A DNA stretch of 11,041 nucleotides from Desulfobacterales bacterium S5133MH16 (GCA_001751005.1 MAXL01000537.1:1-11041), one strand, 5' to 3'; numbered from the stretch's first letter, positions 1 to 7,142 are shown. Program-made: numbers and translations. Notes: generated by a model from the letters alone, not told the origin.

Positions 1-2
1 AA

Positions 3-2813
3 TACCACGAAAATCAAATTGTTCTTGCCGAAGCTCAGAACCGCAAAGAACAGATGAAAGCAGACCTTGAGCGGCTAAAAAAGGCCATGGATGCGGCAAG
101 TTTTGAGGAAGACCTTGAACGGCTCAGCGGCCGGAAAACCGAAGCGTCCAAGGATTTGGATGCACTAAAAGAATTTGAAAAAGAAATTGCGGATCTGGAA
201 GATCGACTGAGAGTATTGACGGAAAGTGAAGAGATTCATGTCATTGGGCTGGATCAGGCTCAAAAAACGTGGTCCAAACGGCAGGGGTTAATTGAGAAGA
301 CTACAGAAATTGACGGGGAGATTGAGGCGGCAAACAATTCGCTTGGAAAGTTGCTGGAGCGGGAGGCATCTGTTCAAGAAGAACAGAACAAGACCCTGCA
401 GGATCTACTGGCGACTAAGCAGAAGATCACAGAAAATGAAGCGCTTCAAAAGAATACGGAACGCTGGCTCAAAGAACATGCCGGATATGAAGAACTGGTT
501 AAACGGATTCCCATGATCGGAGACGCTCTGGAACGGTTGCAAGCGATCCGTCACAGTATGTCAGAGCACCCCGGTCAACATAAGTCGGCCATGAAGGCCG
601 AAAGAAAAGCGTCTGCTTTGCTGACGAAAACGACGCGTAAAATCGAAAAACTTCGGAACAAAGCCGAGAAAATCAAGGCCCGAAAAGCTGAACGGGAAAA
701 AATGGCTACCGCCCTCATGGGCGACGTTTCCCCGGAAAATTCTAAAAAGATGTATACCGCACAGAAAGATCGGCTGGTGAACTATCAATCCATGCTTAAG
801 ATTGCCAAAGCATTTGCCAAGCAGGAGGCAGGGAACGGAGAAGTCCTGGAAAAGTCACTGAAACAAGCTGAGCAAGAACTCGAAGGCTTGCAGAAAATAT
901 TTGAATCGGAGAACAACATCCTGTCCGCCATAAAAAATACGGCCGGATTCGTATCCTTCAGAAATCAGCTTAAAGAAAAAGAACCGTGTCCTCTCTGCGG
1001 TTCACCGGATCATCCTTATGTGACTACCGGACTGCCGTTTGGAAAAGAACCGGAAGAGGTTCTTCGAGAGCAGGAGAATAAGCTAAAGAAAATCCAAGAT
1101 CAAATGAAACCCCTTTCAGACCGGATTGCCGGACTTAAGAATCAGCATGAACCTTTGGTGGAAATGCGGAAAAAATGGAACCTTTTATGTCAGGCAACGG
1201 GCGCCGAATGCACTATTGGGGATCGGCATTCGGTTAAGAAATGCATTCGGACACTGAAAAAGGATATGCGAACGCAAGAGGCCCAAATCAAAAAGATTCG
1301 AAAACATTTTAAGAAAACAGAAAAATCTGATCAGGCTATGCACAAAAAATCAGCTATGTTAGTTGAGAGGCAAAGGCTTTCGGATAAACTTCAAAATGAT
1401 TTAAATATCCACCGAAAGAGTTTATCCTCACTGGAACAGGAAGCTCAGAATGCTAAACAAAAGGAAGCGGAACTGATACAGAACCTTGAACAGGATCTTG
1501 AGATATTCAAAGAAAAGATTCCGGGTCCGGGAGCAGAAAATGAACTGAATCAGCGACTGGAAGCAAGAAAGGTCGATTTTCTCAACCATCTGAAGGCTGA
1601 AAACGAATTAAAAGAACAGGCAATCGTATTGAAAAACAAAACCGAGGCGTTACCGCAAGAACTCAACCGGTTGAAAACCCAAGCAGATAATTTGGAAGGG
1701 CAGATTAAAGCCGACCGGGAGGCTTTACTTGCGCTGCAAAACAAACGAGAGAAGAGTTTTGGAACCGGAGACCCGATTCAAGAAAAGCGGGAAACGGAAA
1801 CAGAATTACTAGAGAAGAAAGAAGAAATAGAAGCCATCCGGCAACACACCCGAGAGGTTCGAGACGCCCTGTCCGAAAAACAGCGGTTAAAACAGACCAC
1901 GGAAAAAAAATATCGGGACATTCAAAAAGAATGTGAAGATCTTGAACAAAATCTTTCGACCAAGGTTATTGCTTTGGGCTTCAGCACCTTGGAGGATGTC
2001 CAAAACAGTCTTTTAAGTCCTGAAGAACAGCAGACCATCAAAGATAAACAGGAAACCATAGATCGCGAACTCGCCGAGTGTACTGCAAATTTAAATGCAA
2101 TCCGGGAAGAATTTGACGAACAGGGAGAAAAGGAAACGGCTGTGGAATCTCCGGAAGATTTAAGCCTGCGGGTTCAGGATGCGCGTAAGCGAAAGCATGA
2201 ACTGGAAGAAGCGCTTTCCGCCGGCTTGGATCGTCTGAACTACCAGAAAGCCATGGAAGAAAAATATGAACAAAAAATTCAGGAAATGGAAGAACAGGAA
2301 AAAATATGCGACCGAATGCATGAAGAAAAAGAGTTTTTTGAATCGGCCGGAGAGGCTGATATCAAAAAGCGGGTTCAAGAACTTATGCTGGAGCGTTTAC
2401 TCGAACACAGCAACCCACGACTCGAAGAACTCAGTGGCCGTTATTATTTGAGATGTCGTAAAAAACACGGGCTGGCTTTGGAAATCGAAGACCTTTTTCA
2501 TCAACGAGTACGCAGACCCATCAACACACTGTCCGGCGGCGAGAGTTTTGTGGTCAGCCTTGCAATGGCCCTGGGCCTTTCAGATATTGCCAGCAATGGC
2601 CGAAAAATAGAATCTCTTTTTATTGACGAGGGCTTCGGCTATCTGGATGATGAGACCTTATACAATGTACTTTCCACGCTTAAGAATCTGAAAACAAACG
2701 GTAAAATGGTGTGTGTCATTTCCCATGTCAAGCGGCTTGAGGATGAAATTTCCACTAAGATACGAATAAACAGGATTTCCGCAGGGGTGAGCGGTTTAGA
2801 AGTGGTGGCATAA
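3..2813 (+). CDS. sbcC: SbcC/Rad50-type exonuclease ATPase subunit, 5' partial
   Basis: ATPase subunit of the SbcCD (Rad50-Mre11 type) nuclease, which binds and cuts DNA hairpins and ends. The frame is open to the left edge, so the ATG at 54 is internal and the N-terminal Walker A domain lies outside the window; 936 residues are visible. Numbering from that ATG, long charged coiled coil fills about 1-300 and 370-780. The zinc hook is CPLCGSPDHP with C312 and C315. The C-terminal ATPase half has the ABC signature LSGGES near 826, Walker B SLFIDEG with D858 and E859, a D-loop (GYLDDE) and the switch histidine H891 in ISHVKRL. Length and hook position fit an SbcC of about 1,100-1,200 residues. 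The usual partner sbcD would be expected upstream, outside the window. Identification is firm; nothing suggests the gene is broken. Confidence 0.95.
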   Translation, partial: YHENQIVLAEAQNRKEQMKADLERLKKAMDAASFEEDLERLSGRKTEASKDLDALKEFEKEIADLEDRLRVLTESEEIHVIGLDQAQKTWSKRQGLIEKTTEIDGEIEAANNSLGKLLEREASVQEEQNKTLQDLLATKQKITENEALQKNTERWLKEHAGYEELVKRIPMIGDALERLQAIRHSMSEHPGQHKSAMKAERKASALLTKTTRKIEKLRNKAEKIKARKAEREKMATALMGDVSPENSKKMYTAQKDRLVNYQSMLKIAKAFAKQEAGNGEVLEKSLKQAEQELEGLQKIFESENNILSAIKNTAGFVSFRNQLKEKEPCPLCGSPDHPYVTTGLPFGKEPEEVLREQENKLKKIQDQMKPLSDRIAGLKNQHEPLVEMRKKWNLLCQATGAECTIGDRHSVKKCIRTLKKDMRTQEAQIKKIRKHFKKTEKSDQAMHKKSAMLVERQRLSDKLQNDLNIHRKSLSSLEQEAQNAKQKEAELIQNLEQDLEIFKEKIPGPGAENELNQRLEARKVDFLNHLKAENELKEQAIVLKNKTEALPQELNRLKTQADNLEGQIKADREALLALQNKREKSFGTGDPIQEKRETETELLEKKEEIEAIRQHTREVRDALSEKQRLKQTTEKKYRDIQKECEDLEQNLSTKVIALGFSTLEDVQNSLLSPEEQQTIKDKQETIDRELAECTANLNAIREEFDEQGEKETAVESPEDLSLRVQDARKRKHELEEALSAGLDRLNYQKAMEEKYEQKIQEMEEQEKICDRMHEEKEFFESAGEADIKKRVQELMLERLLEHSNPRLEELSGRYYLRCRKKHGLALEIEDLFHQRVRRPINTLSGGESFVVSLAMALGLSDIASNGRKIESLFIDEGFGYLDDETLYNVLSTLKNLKTNGKMVCVISHVKRLEDEISTKIRINRISAGVSGLEVVA

Positions 2814-2853
2814 CTCTATTCCGGAATACCTTTACCACGCTTATGATCCGGCA

Positions 2854-2880
2854 GTCAGCAAGCGGGCTGGCAACTTTATT
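2854..2880 (+). terminator. possible weak intrinsic terminator after sbcC
   Basis: GTCAGC (2854-2859) pairs with GCTGGC (2866-2871), six pairs including one G-T wobble around a six-base loop, and is followed by a T-rich run (aactttattttt). The stem is short and the T tract is interrupted, so this may only attenuate transcription between sbcC and the next gene. Confidence 0.3.
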
Positions 2881-2889
2881 TTTACTTAA

Positions 2890-4362
2890 ATGACCGAGAA
2901 AAAAGGCATGGCGGCAAAGCTCAATTTTCAAAGAAAATTTTCAGCATTACTGGTTTATGGAAGGCCTCCCCTCGTATTTGGTGGCATGCTCTGCGGAATT
3001 GCGGTTATGTGGACCCGAAACCCGCTGCTCTACACCTTGGGAGTGTCGCTGCTTTTTACTTCCATGAGTTTTGACTTGATCGACGGGTGGCTTGCAACCC
3101 GGTTTCATCTACACTCCACATTGGCTCATCTCGCCGACCGCGTTATGGACAAAATTGTTTATTCAATCATTTTCCCGCTGGTGGCTGTGGGCATTATGTG
3201 GCGTATTCTTTTTACCTCGCCTGCCGGTATCAAGGCCGAATTACTTCATGGCATTTTTGTATTGATTTTGTGCGTAACCGTCCTGATTCGTGACAATTTT
3301 GCTCATTTCATGCGTTTTTTCGCTATGCGCACAGGACCGGAACCGGAATTAAGAGAATTTACACGGCTAAGAACAATTGTGGCCGCGCCGGTCGGAACCC
3401 TCTTGTACGCGCATGCTTTTTATGTTCCGGGCGACCCGACTTCTCTGATTTACATCTGGATTTCCTGGCTGGGCAATCTTAATTTGCGCGTTTTGTTTTT
3501 AATCGAAATAATATTTTTAATCATAAATTTTGGATCAATTGCTGCATACTGCCGGAAATATGGAACCTACTGCCTGGACGAGATCTGTGATGAGGATGAA
3601 CGTCTGCGGCTAAACATTTTGTCCTTTTTCCCCAACTCATTGACCATCATGAATGCCGTAATGGGGTTACTGGCCGTGCTTTTTGCTTACCAGAATCGCA
3701 TTCATGAAGCCTATCTTTTTCTGATCGGCGCCGCGATTTTTGACAAACTCGACGGGGCTCTGGCTCGAAAGCTGGGCCTGACGGAACCCCTTCACGTACA
3801 AAATAGGGCACATCACATCAGCCTTGGAGGTATTCTGGATGACATTGCAGATGGCGTTAGCTTCTGCATTGTTCCGGCCTGGATCTTTTATTTGTTGCTT
3901 GCCGACGTTTCGGATCCTGTGATCCGGCAACTTCCGGTGGGGCTGGTGGCCGTGCTATATATCCTTATGGGGATTGTCCGGTTGATTTACTTCACCATTG
4001 ACCGCACCCCGATTCCCGGATTTTTTAAAGGAATGCCGACTCCGGCCGCGGCGTTGCTGGTGGCCGCACCGTTAATCATGTTCAACCAAGCCGTCGGGGA
4101 TGCCTCGGAATGGGCTCGTTACTGGGGCATTCTCTGTTTTGGTTTGATGATTTTTTCAGCGATTATGATGAACCTTTATCCCATACGCTACCTGCATCTT
4201 GGCCGCTTTATAGACAGACATTCCTGGTTTGGTCGTCTGAACATGCTGCTACTGGTCATCTTCATATTTACACCCTATCTGGGATACGCCGCTCTAATCT
4301 ATATGTTCCTGTATGTCCTCTCGCCCCTGGTCACCCGCCGCATCCTGCCGAAAACAAGTTAG
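2890..4362 (+). CDS. tandem CDP-alcohol phosphatidyltransferase membrane protein (two catalytic motifs)
   Basis: A 490-residue polytopic membrane protein carrying two copies of the CDP-alcohol phosphatidyltransferase motif (D-x2-D-G-x2-A-R ... G-x3-D-x3-D). Such enzymes move a phosphatidyl group from CDP-diacylglycerol to an alcohol in phospholipid synthesis. The first copy is DLIDGWLATR (62-71) followed by LAHLADRVMDK: all four Asp are present (D62, D65, D83, D87), but the usual Arg and Gly positions are T70 and A79. The second is DKLDGALAR (285-293) with GGILDDIADGVSF; its D285, D288, D317 and D321 are canonical, and the DxxADxVSF ending resembles PssA-type phosphatidylserine synthases. Its spacing between AR and G is longer than usual, with an insert rich in H, N and Q. 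Normal members are about 180-270 residues with one motif, so this is a fusion or internal duplication. The start is uncertain: a stop codon sits directly before 2890 and no good ribosome site precedes it; ATG 2908 is the alternative. Family is secure; the acceptor alcohol cannot be read. Confidence 0.85.
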   Translation: MTEKKGMAAKLNFQRKFSALLVYGRPPLVFGGMLCGIAVMWTRNPLLYTLGVSLLFTSMSFDLIDGWLATRFHLHSTLAHLADRVMDKIVYSIIFPLVAVGIMWRILFTSPAGIKAELLHGIFVLILCVTVLIRDNFAHFMRFFAMRTGPEPELREFTRLRTIVAAPVGTLLYAHAFYVPGDPTSLIYIWISWLGNLNLRVLFLIEIIFLIINFGSIAAYCRKYGTYCLDEICDEDERLRLNILSFFPNSLTIMNAVMGLLAVLFAYQNRIHEAYLFLIGAAIFDKLDGALARKLGLTEPLHVQNRAHHISLGGILDDIADGVSFCIVPAWIFYLLLADVSDPVIRQLPVGLVAVLYILMGIVRLIYFTIDRTPIPGFFKGMPTPAAALLVAAPLIMFNQAVGDASEWARYWGILCFGLMIFSAIMMNLYPIRYLHLGRFIDRHSWFGRLNMLLLVIFIFTPYLGYAALIYMFLYVLSPLVTRRILPKTS

Positions 4363-4423
4363 TGTCCATCCATAATCGGAAATTCATATGGCAAAATATT
4401 TTATTAACAATTTTACTCACGGG

Positions 4424-4430
4424 AAGGAGG
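4424..4430 (+). promoter_or_regulatory. strong ribosome binding site of the YeeE selenoprotein gene
   Basis: AAGGAGG lies four bases before ATG 4435. It fixes the start and, in a 72-base spacer after the phosphatidyltransferase gene, marks independent translation of the transporter pair. Confidence 0.8.
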
Positions 4431-4434
4431 AAGC

Positions 4435-4959
4435 ATGAAATTCGTTGAAAACAGAGGGTGGAGCCCTTATTTGGCTGGCGCTCTGGCCGGCATTGTAATG
4501 ATTCTGTCGGTATGGATTGCGGGTAAATATTTCGGGGCATCAACTACCTTTGTCCGATCTGCCGGTATGATCGAAAAAGTTTTTAGTGCCGAACGAGTTA
4601 AAAAAATGGATTATTTTATTAAAAAAACCCCGAAGGTCGAATGGCAGTTGATGTTCGTGTTCGGTATTTTTCTTGGATCACTGATCTCATCAGCGATCTC
4701 TCGAAATTTTAAGTGGCAGGCCTTACCGGATATGTGGGAGCGCAGATTCGGTCGGAGTAAAATAAAGAGAGGCGTTACGGCATTTATCGGCGGAATAATC
4801 GCCATGTTCGGCGCCCGCTTAGCCGGAGGGTGACCGAGTGGACACGGGCTGAGCGGTTCGGTTCAGCTAGCGGTAAGCGGATTTATTGCTCTTATCTGCT
4901 TCTTTGTCGGCGGAATAATCATGGCACGGATATTATATGGAGGAGGTCGACGAATATGA
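4435..4959 (+). CDS. YeeE/YedE-family membrane subunit, probable selenoprotein (Sec133 at in-frame TGA)
   Basis: First half of a split YeeE/YedE-type channel, a family tied to thiosulfate or other sulfur import across the inner membrane. Read conventionally it ends at TGA 4831 after 132 residues. The same frame continues through PSGHGLSG, another hydrophobic segment (about 146-163) and a basic tail to TGA 4957, giving 174 residues. The family motif around the pore is G-x-R-x-A-x-G-C-x-S-G-H-G-x-S-G; here it reads GARLAGG-TGA-PSGHGLSG, so the TGA replaces the conserved Cys. A hairpin with a G-rich loop start lies just downstream, and the extended frame overlaps the next gene by ATGA. Hydrophobic segments are near 10-30, 62-82 and 114-131. 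Known: conserved cysteines in characterised YeeE line the thiosulfate path. Inferred: Sec133 is inserted by SelB, so selA, selB, selC and selD must exist elsewhere in the genome. The alternative is a nonsense mutation or a sequencing error of TGC/TGT. Confidence 0.85.
4831..4833 (+). other. TGA codon probably recoded as selenocysteine
   Basis: An in-frame TGA occupies residue 133, the position of the conserved pore cysteine in YeeE/YedE proteins. The protein signature is intact on both sides (ARLAGG before, PSGHGLSG after), and the downstream frame stays open for 41 codons until it overlaps the next gene's start. A random stop would rarely hit the single Cys codon of the motif and leave the rest undamaged. 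Confidence 0.82.
4834..4873 (+). promoter_or_regulatory. candidate bacterial SECIS hairpin
   Basis: Directly after the TGA, GGCTGAGC-type sequence forms a hairpin: bases 4848-4854 (GCTGAGC) pair with 4861-4867 (GTTCAGC), seven pairs with one G-U wobble. The six-base apical loop is GGUUCG (4855-4860). A lower CCG/CGG stem (4834-4836 with 4871-4873) can close the structure. The loop starts 21 bases after the TGA and opens with G, which fits the general bSECIS rules for SelB binding; the GGU in the loop recalls the E. coli fdhF element. Folded by eye only. Confidence 0.7.
4941..4946 (+). promoter_or_regulatory. ribosome binding site deciding the start of the second YeeE gene
   Basis: AGGAGG sits nine bases before ATG 4956 and lies within the coding extension of the upstream selenoprotein. 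It rules in favour of 4956 over the upstream in-frame GTG at 4830, which would prepend a hydrophilic leader unlike the family. The start codon overlaps the upstream stop as ATGA, suggesting translational coupling. Confidence 0.85.
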
Positions 4960-5483
4960 AAGAACTTCTATACGGTCTTGTCACAGGCATCATGTTTGGT
5001 TTTTTACTTCAGAAGGCGAGAGTTATTCGATATGACAAGCAAATTGGGGCACTTCGGTTTATGGATATGACTATCGTAAAATTTATGCTGTCAAGCGTTT
5101 TTGTTGGTGCCGTTGGAGTGTATGTATTAAAAGATCTGGGTTTGGCCAAGCTCTCTGTTAAATCCACCGTTTTGGGCGGGGTCATTCCCGGAGGTTTAAT
5201 ATTCGGTATTGGATGGGGTTTGCTGGGGTATTGTCCGGGAACCTCCGCCGGTGCTGTGGGTGAAGGAAGATGGGACGGAATATGGGGAATTTTGGGAATG
5301 TTAACCGGGGCCGCCCTTTATGCCGAAGCGTTTCCCTATCTAAAAAAGACAGTTTTAACATGGGGTGATTTCGGCAAAATTACCTTGCCGCAAGTTTTAG
5401 GAATCAGTCATTGGGTAGTTATTACCATATTTATCATTAGTGGATTGATGCTTTTTTATTGGTTTGAAAAAAAAGGACTGTGA
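4956..5483 (+). CDS. YeeE/YedE-family membrane subunit, second half (DUF6691-like)
   Basis: A 175-residue membrane protein forming the second half of the split YeeE/YedE transporter. It shows the family's C-terminal signature GYCPGTSAGAVGEGR (91-105), followed by DGIWGILGMLTGAALYAE and a FPYLK segment. C93 in the GYCPGT motif is the counterpart of the Sec/Cys in the partner subunit. Hydrophobic segments lie near 4-20, 37-58, 73-92, 106-126 and 148-168, and the protein ends in a short basic tail. It overlaps the preceding gene by four bases (ATGA), so the two subunits are probably made in equal amounts and assemble together. The substrate is likely thiosulfate or a related sulfur species by family; a selenium species is conceivable but not shown. 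Confidence 0.9.
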   Translation: MKELLYGLVTGIMFGFLLQKARVIRYDKQIGALRFMDMTIVKFMLSSVFVGAVGVYVLKDLGLAKLSVKSTVLGGVIPGGLIFGIGWGLLGYCPGTSAGAVGEGRWDGIWGILGMLTGAALYAEAFPYLKKTVLTWGDFGKITLPQVLGISHWVVITIFIISGLMLFYWFEKKGL

Positions 5484-5533
5484 AAATGGAAGAATATGCA
5501 TTAAGTTAGCAAATCTTACAGGGAGAAACGGTC

Positions 5534-5581
5534 ATGTCAGAAAAGCGGATCGCATTGAAATCCGATTGGGAAGCAATTTAA
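5534..5581 (+). other. tiny ORF with good ribosome site (15 codons), doubtful
   Basis: AGGGAG lies eight bases before ATG 5534, which begins MSEKRIALKSDWEAI and stops at TAA 5579. Beyond the stop the same frame stays open for 16 more codons (ERFSNTV...) to TAA 5630. It could be a leader peptide, the start of a decayed gene, or chance. I recognise no family. Confidence 0.2.
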
Positions 5582-5599
5582 GAAAGGTTTTCCAATACT

Positions 5600-5620
5600 G
5601 TCCGCGGACCCATATATGGG
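5600..5620. promoter_or_regulatory. two abutting perfect palindromes upstream of the lipoprotein gene
   Basis: GTCCGCGGAC (5600-5609) and CCCATATATGGG (5609-5620) are perfect self-complementary sequences sharing one base, 44 bases before the lipoprotein start. Without loops they suit dimeric protein binding better than RNA hairpins, so an operator is possible. The rest of the 180-base spacer (5484-5663) shows only the tiny ORF and the lipoprotein's ribosome site. Confidence 0.35.
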
Positions 5621-5650
5621 TATCGGCATTAAATATGATAATCTAAAAAA

Positions 5651-5655
5651 GGGAG
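5651..5655 (+). promoter_or_regulatory. ribosome binding site deciding the lipoprotein start
   Basis: GGGAG lies eight bases before ATG 5664. It supports this start over the in-frame ATG at 5616, which has no comparable site and would put a charged 16-residue extension before the signal peptide. Confidence 0.75.
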
Positions 5656-5663
5656 ATAAAAAG

Positions 5664-7142
5664 ATGAGCAAAAACAAAACATCAGGTATATTTTACCTAA
5701 TTGTTATAATCATAAGCCTTTTTCTGATTACTGCTTGCGCCGGCACCCCGAGCAGTCCGGAAGCAGTGCCCGGCATGGTAAGTGCTGAAAACCCGGTGGA
5801 AATGGTTAACCGTCTAGGTGGGCACATCGCCGATGCTCGCAAAAATCAGCTGAATGTGCTTTCACCCACCTGGTACGCTAAGGCTGAGAGTTCCTATCTA
5901 AAAGCTAAAAATGATCTTGAAAAAGGCAAAGAGCTTTCGGACGTCCGGAAATATGTTAATACTGCAGAAACGCAACTTCAAAAAGCAGAAGAAATGGCTA
6001 AAATATCTCGAACTACCTTAAGCGAGCTGATTGAAGCAAGGAACAAGGCTCGTGTTGCCGGTGCTACGGATTTGGGCAAGGATTATGTGGCGGCGGAGAA
6101 AAGGTTTCTCGGCCTCACTCAAGCCATAGAGAATAATGATTTGCGTTATGCTCAAAATAACCAGAAAAAGCTTTCTGACGTGTTCCGTCAACTGGAAATC
6201 CGGGCAATTAAGGAAAAAACCATCGGTGAGGTCCGCACGCTCATCGGCCAGGCCGAAAAATCCGGTGCTAAGAAAATAACACCGAGGTCATTTGCCCTGG
6301 CCCAAGAAAAATTGAAGGAAGCCGATGAATTCATCACCGAAAATCCTTACGATAAAGATACCATGAAGAAGAAAGCCGATGAGGCCCTGTTTATGGCCAA
6401 GCGGCTTCATCCCATAATGGATCAAAGCCGGAAGATCAAGCCCATGCCCCCTGAACAGGTCTCCTTATGGATGGAAGAAATCCTGCACAAAATGACCCGT
6501 AAACTGTCGGCTCCGGATATGCGGGATCAGGACTTTGAGGTTCAGGTGGAGAATATTCTCGGCACCGTAGAGACGCTGAAGTCTGATCATGATTTCATGA
6601 TGGTCAAGGTAAATTCCCAGCAGCAACAAATGGAAATTCTGAATCAGCGCATCGGTCTGCTCGATAAACAGACTCGCAGAGGCCAGGCCGAAAAAGAGTT
6701 CAATCAACGATACAATGAGGTCCAGACATTTTTTGACAGTGACGAGGCTGAAGTTTACAAACAAGAAAACCAGTTGGTCATCCGTTTAAAGGCCATTAAA
6801 TTTCCGGTGGGCCAGAGCATCCTTATGCCGGGAACTTATACTCTGCTGAGTAAAGTGCAACGGGCCATCAGAACCTTCGGTGAACCTCAGGTGGTGGTCG
6901 AAGGTCATACAGACAATACCGGTTCGGATGAAGTTAACGAGTACTTGTCCCAACAAAGGGCCGAAGCAGTTATGGAATACCTGATTGCCAATAAGACCCT
7001 GCCGTCCGATAAAATTATGGCCGTTGGATACGGATCGGTAAGGCCCCTGGCATCCAATAAGACATCTGAAGGACGGGCCATCAATCGCCGCATCGATGTG
7101 GTTATTACGCCCTTGGTAAAGCCGGTGCCCTGGACCCCATAG
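5664..7142 (+). CDS. OmpA-family outer-membrane lipoprotein with helical N-terminal region
   Basis: A 492-residue envelope protein. The N-terminus is a lipoprotein signal: basic MSKNK, a hydrophobic core and lipobox ITAC, with lipidated C25 followed by A-G, consistent with sorting to the outer membrane. Residues about 40-260 are charged helical segments with repeated A/K/E patterns (WYAKAESSYLKAKNDLEKGK, TAETQLQKAEEMAK), resembling the DUF4398 type. A coiled-coil stretch at about 290-355 leads into an OmpA C-terminal domain (about 368-488): FPVGQSIL, VVVEGHTDNTGSDE, LSQQRAEAV, GYGSVRPLASN, EGRAINRRIDV. The diaminopimelate-binding pair of such domains is present as D417 and R432, fifteen residues apart as in OmpA. 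It probably ties the outer membrane to peptidoglycan. The gene stands 180 bases after the transporter pair, so it may have its own promoter, though none was clear. Confidence 0.9.
   Translation: MSKNKTSGIFYLIVIIISLFLITACAGTPSSPEAVPGMVSAENPVEMVNRLGGHIADARKNQLNVLSPTWYAKAESSYLKAKNDLEKGKELSDVRKYVNTAETQLQKAEEMAKISRTTLSELIEARNKARVAGATDLGKDYVAAEKRFLGLTQAIENNDLRYAQNNQKKLSDVFRQLEIRAIKEKTIGEVRTLIGQAEKSGAKKITPRSFALAQEKLKEADEFITENPYDKDTMKKKADEALFMAKRLHPIMDQSRKIKPMPPEQVSLWMEEILHKMTRKLSAPDMRDQDFEVQVENILGTVETLKSDHDFMMVKVNSQQQQMEILNQRIGLLDKQTRRGQAEKEFNQRYNEVQTFFDSDEAEVYKQENQLVIRLKAIKFPVGQSILMPGTYTLLSKVQRAIRTFGEPQVVVEGHTDNTGSDEVNEYLSQQRAEAVMEYLIANKTLPSDKIMAVGYGSVRPLASNKTSEGRAINRRIDVVITPLVKPVPWTP

Noticed and set aside
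54..2813. SbcC as an N-terminally truncated protein starting at ATG 54
   Set aside because: The frame is open to the left edge and the codons before 54 read as coiled coil; the missing Walker A domain is explained by the window boundary.
4390..4420. AT-rich promoter-like stretch before the first YeeE gene
   Set aside because: It contains an AAAATATTTT palindrome and several loose -10-like hexamers, but no convincing -35/-10 pair.
4435..4833. YeeE gene read as a truncated pseudogene
   Set aside because: The stop is TGA at the motif cysteine, the downstream frame is intact to an ATGA overlap, and a SECIS-like hairpin is present. Decay would not preserve all of these, although a point mutation cannot be fully excluded.
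4830..5483. Alternative 217-codon gene starting at GTG 4830
   Set aside because: The extra 42 residues are hydrophilic and unlike the family, while ATG 4956 has a strong AGGAGG and a family-like N-terminus. The region 4831-4956 instead codes, in the upstream frame, for the rest of the YeeE signature.
5555..5583. Sigma-70 promoter (TTGAAA, 17 bases, TTAAGA) before the lipoprotein gene
   Set aside because: The -35 box is good, but the -10 match is poor and it lies inside the tiny ORF, so it is not reliable enough to annotate.
5464..5646. 60-codon ORF across the spacer after the YeeE pair
   Set aside because: It begins inside the previous gene out of frame, has no family resemblance, and its second half crosses the palindromes and the leader of the lipoprotein gene.
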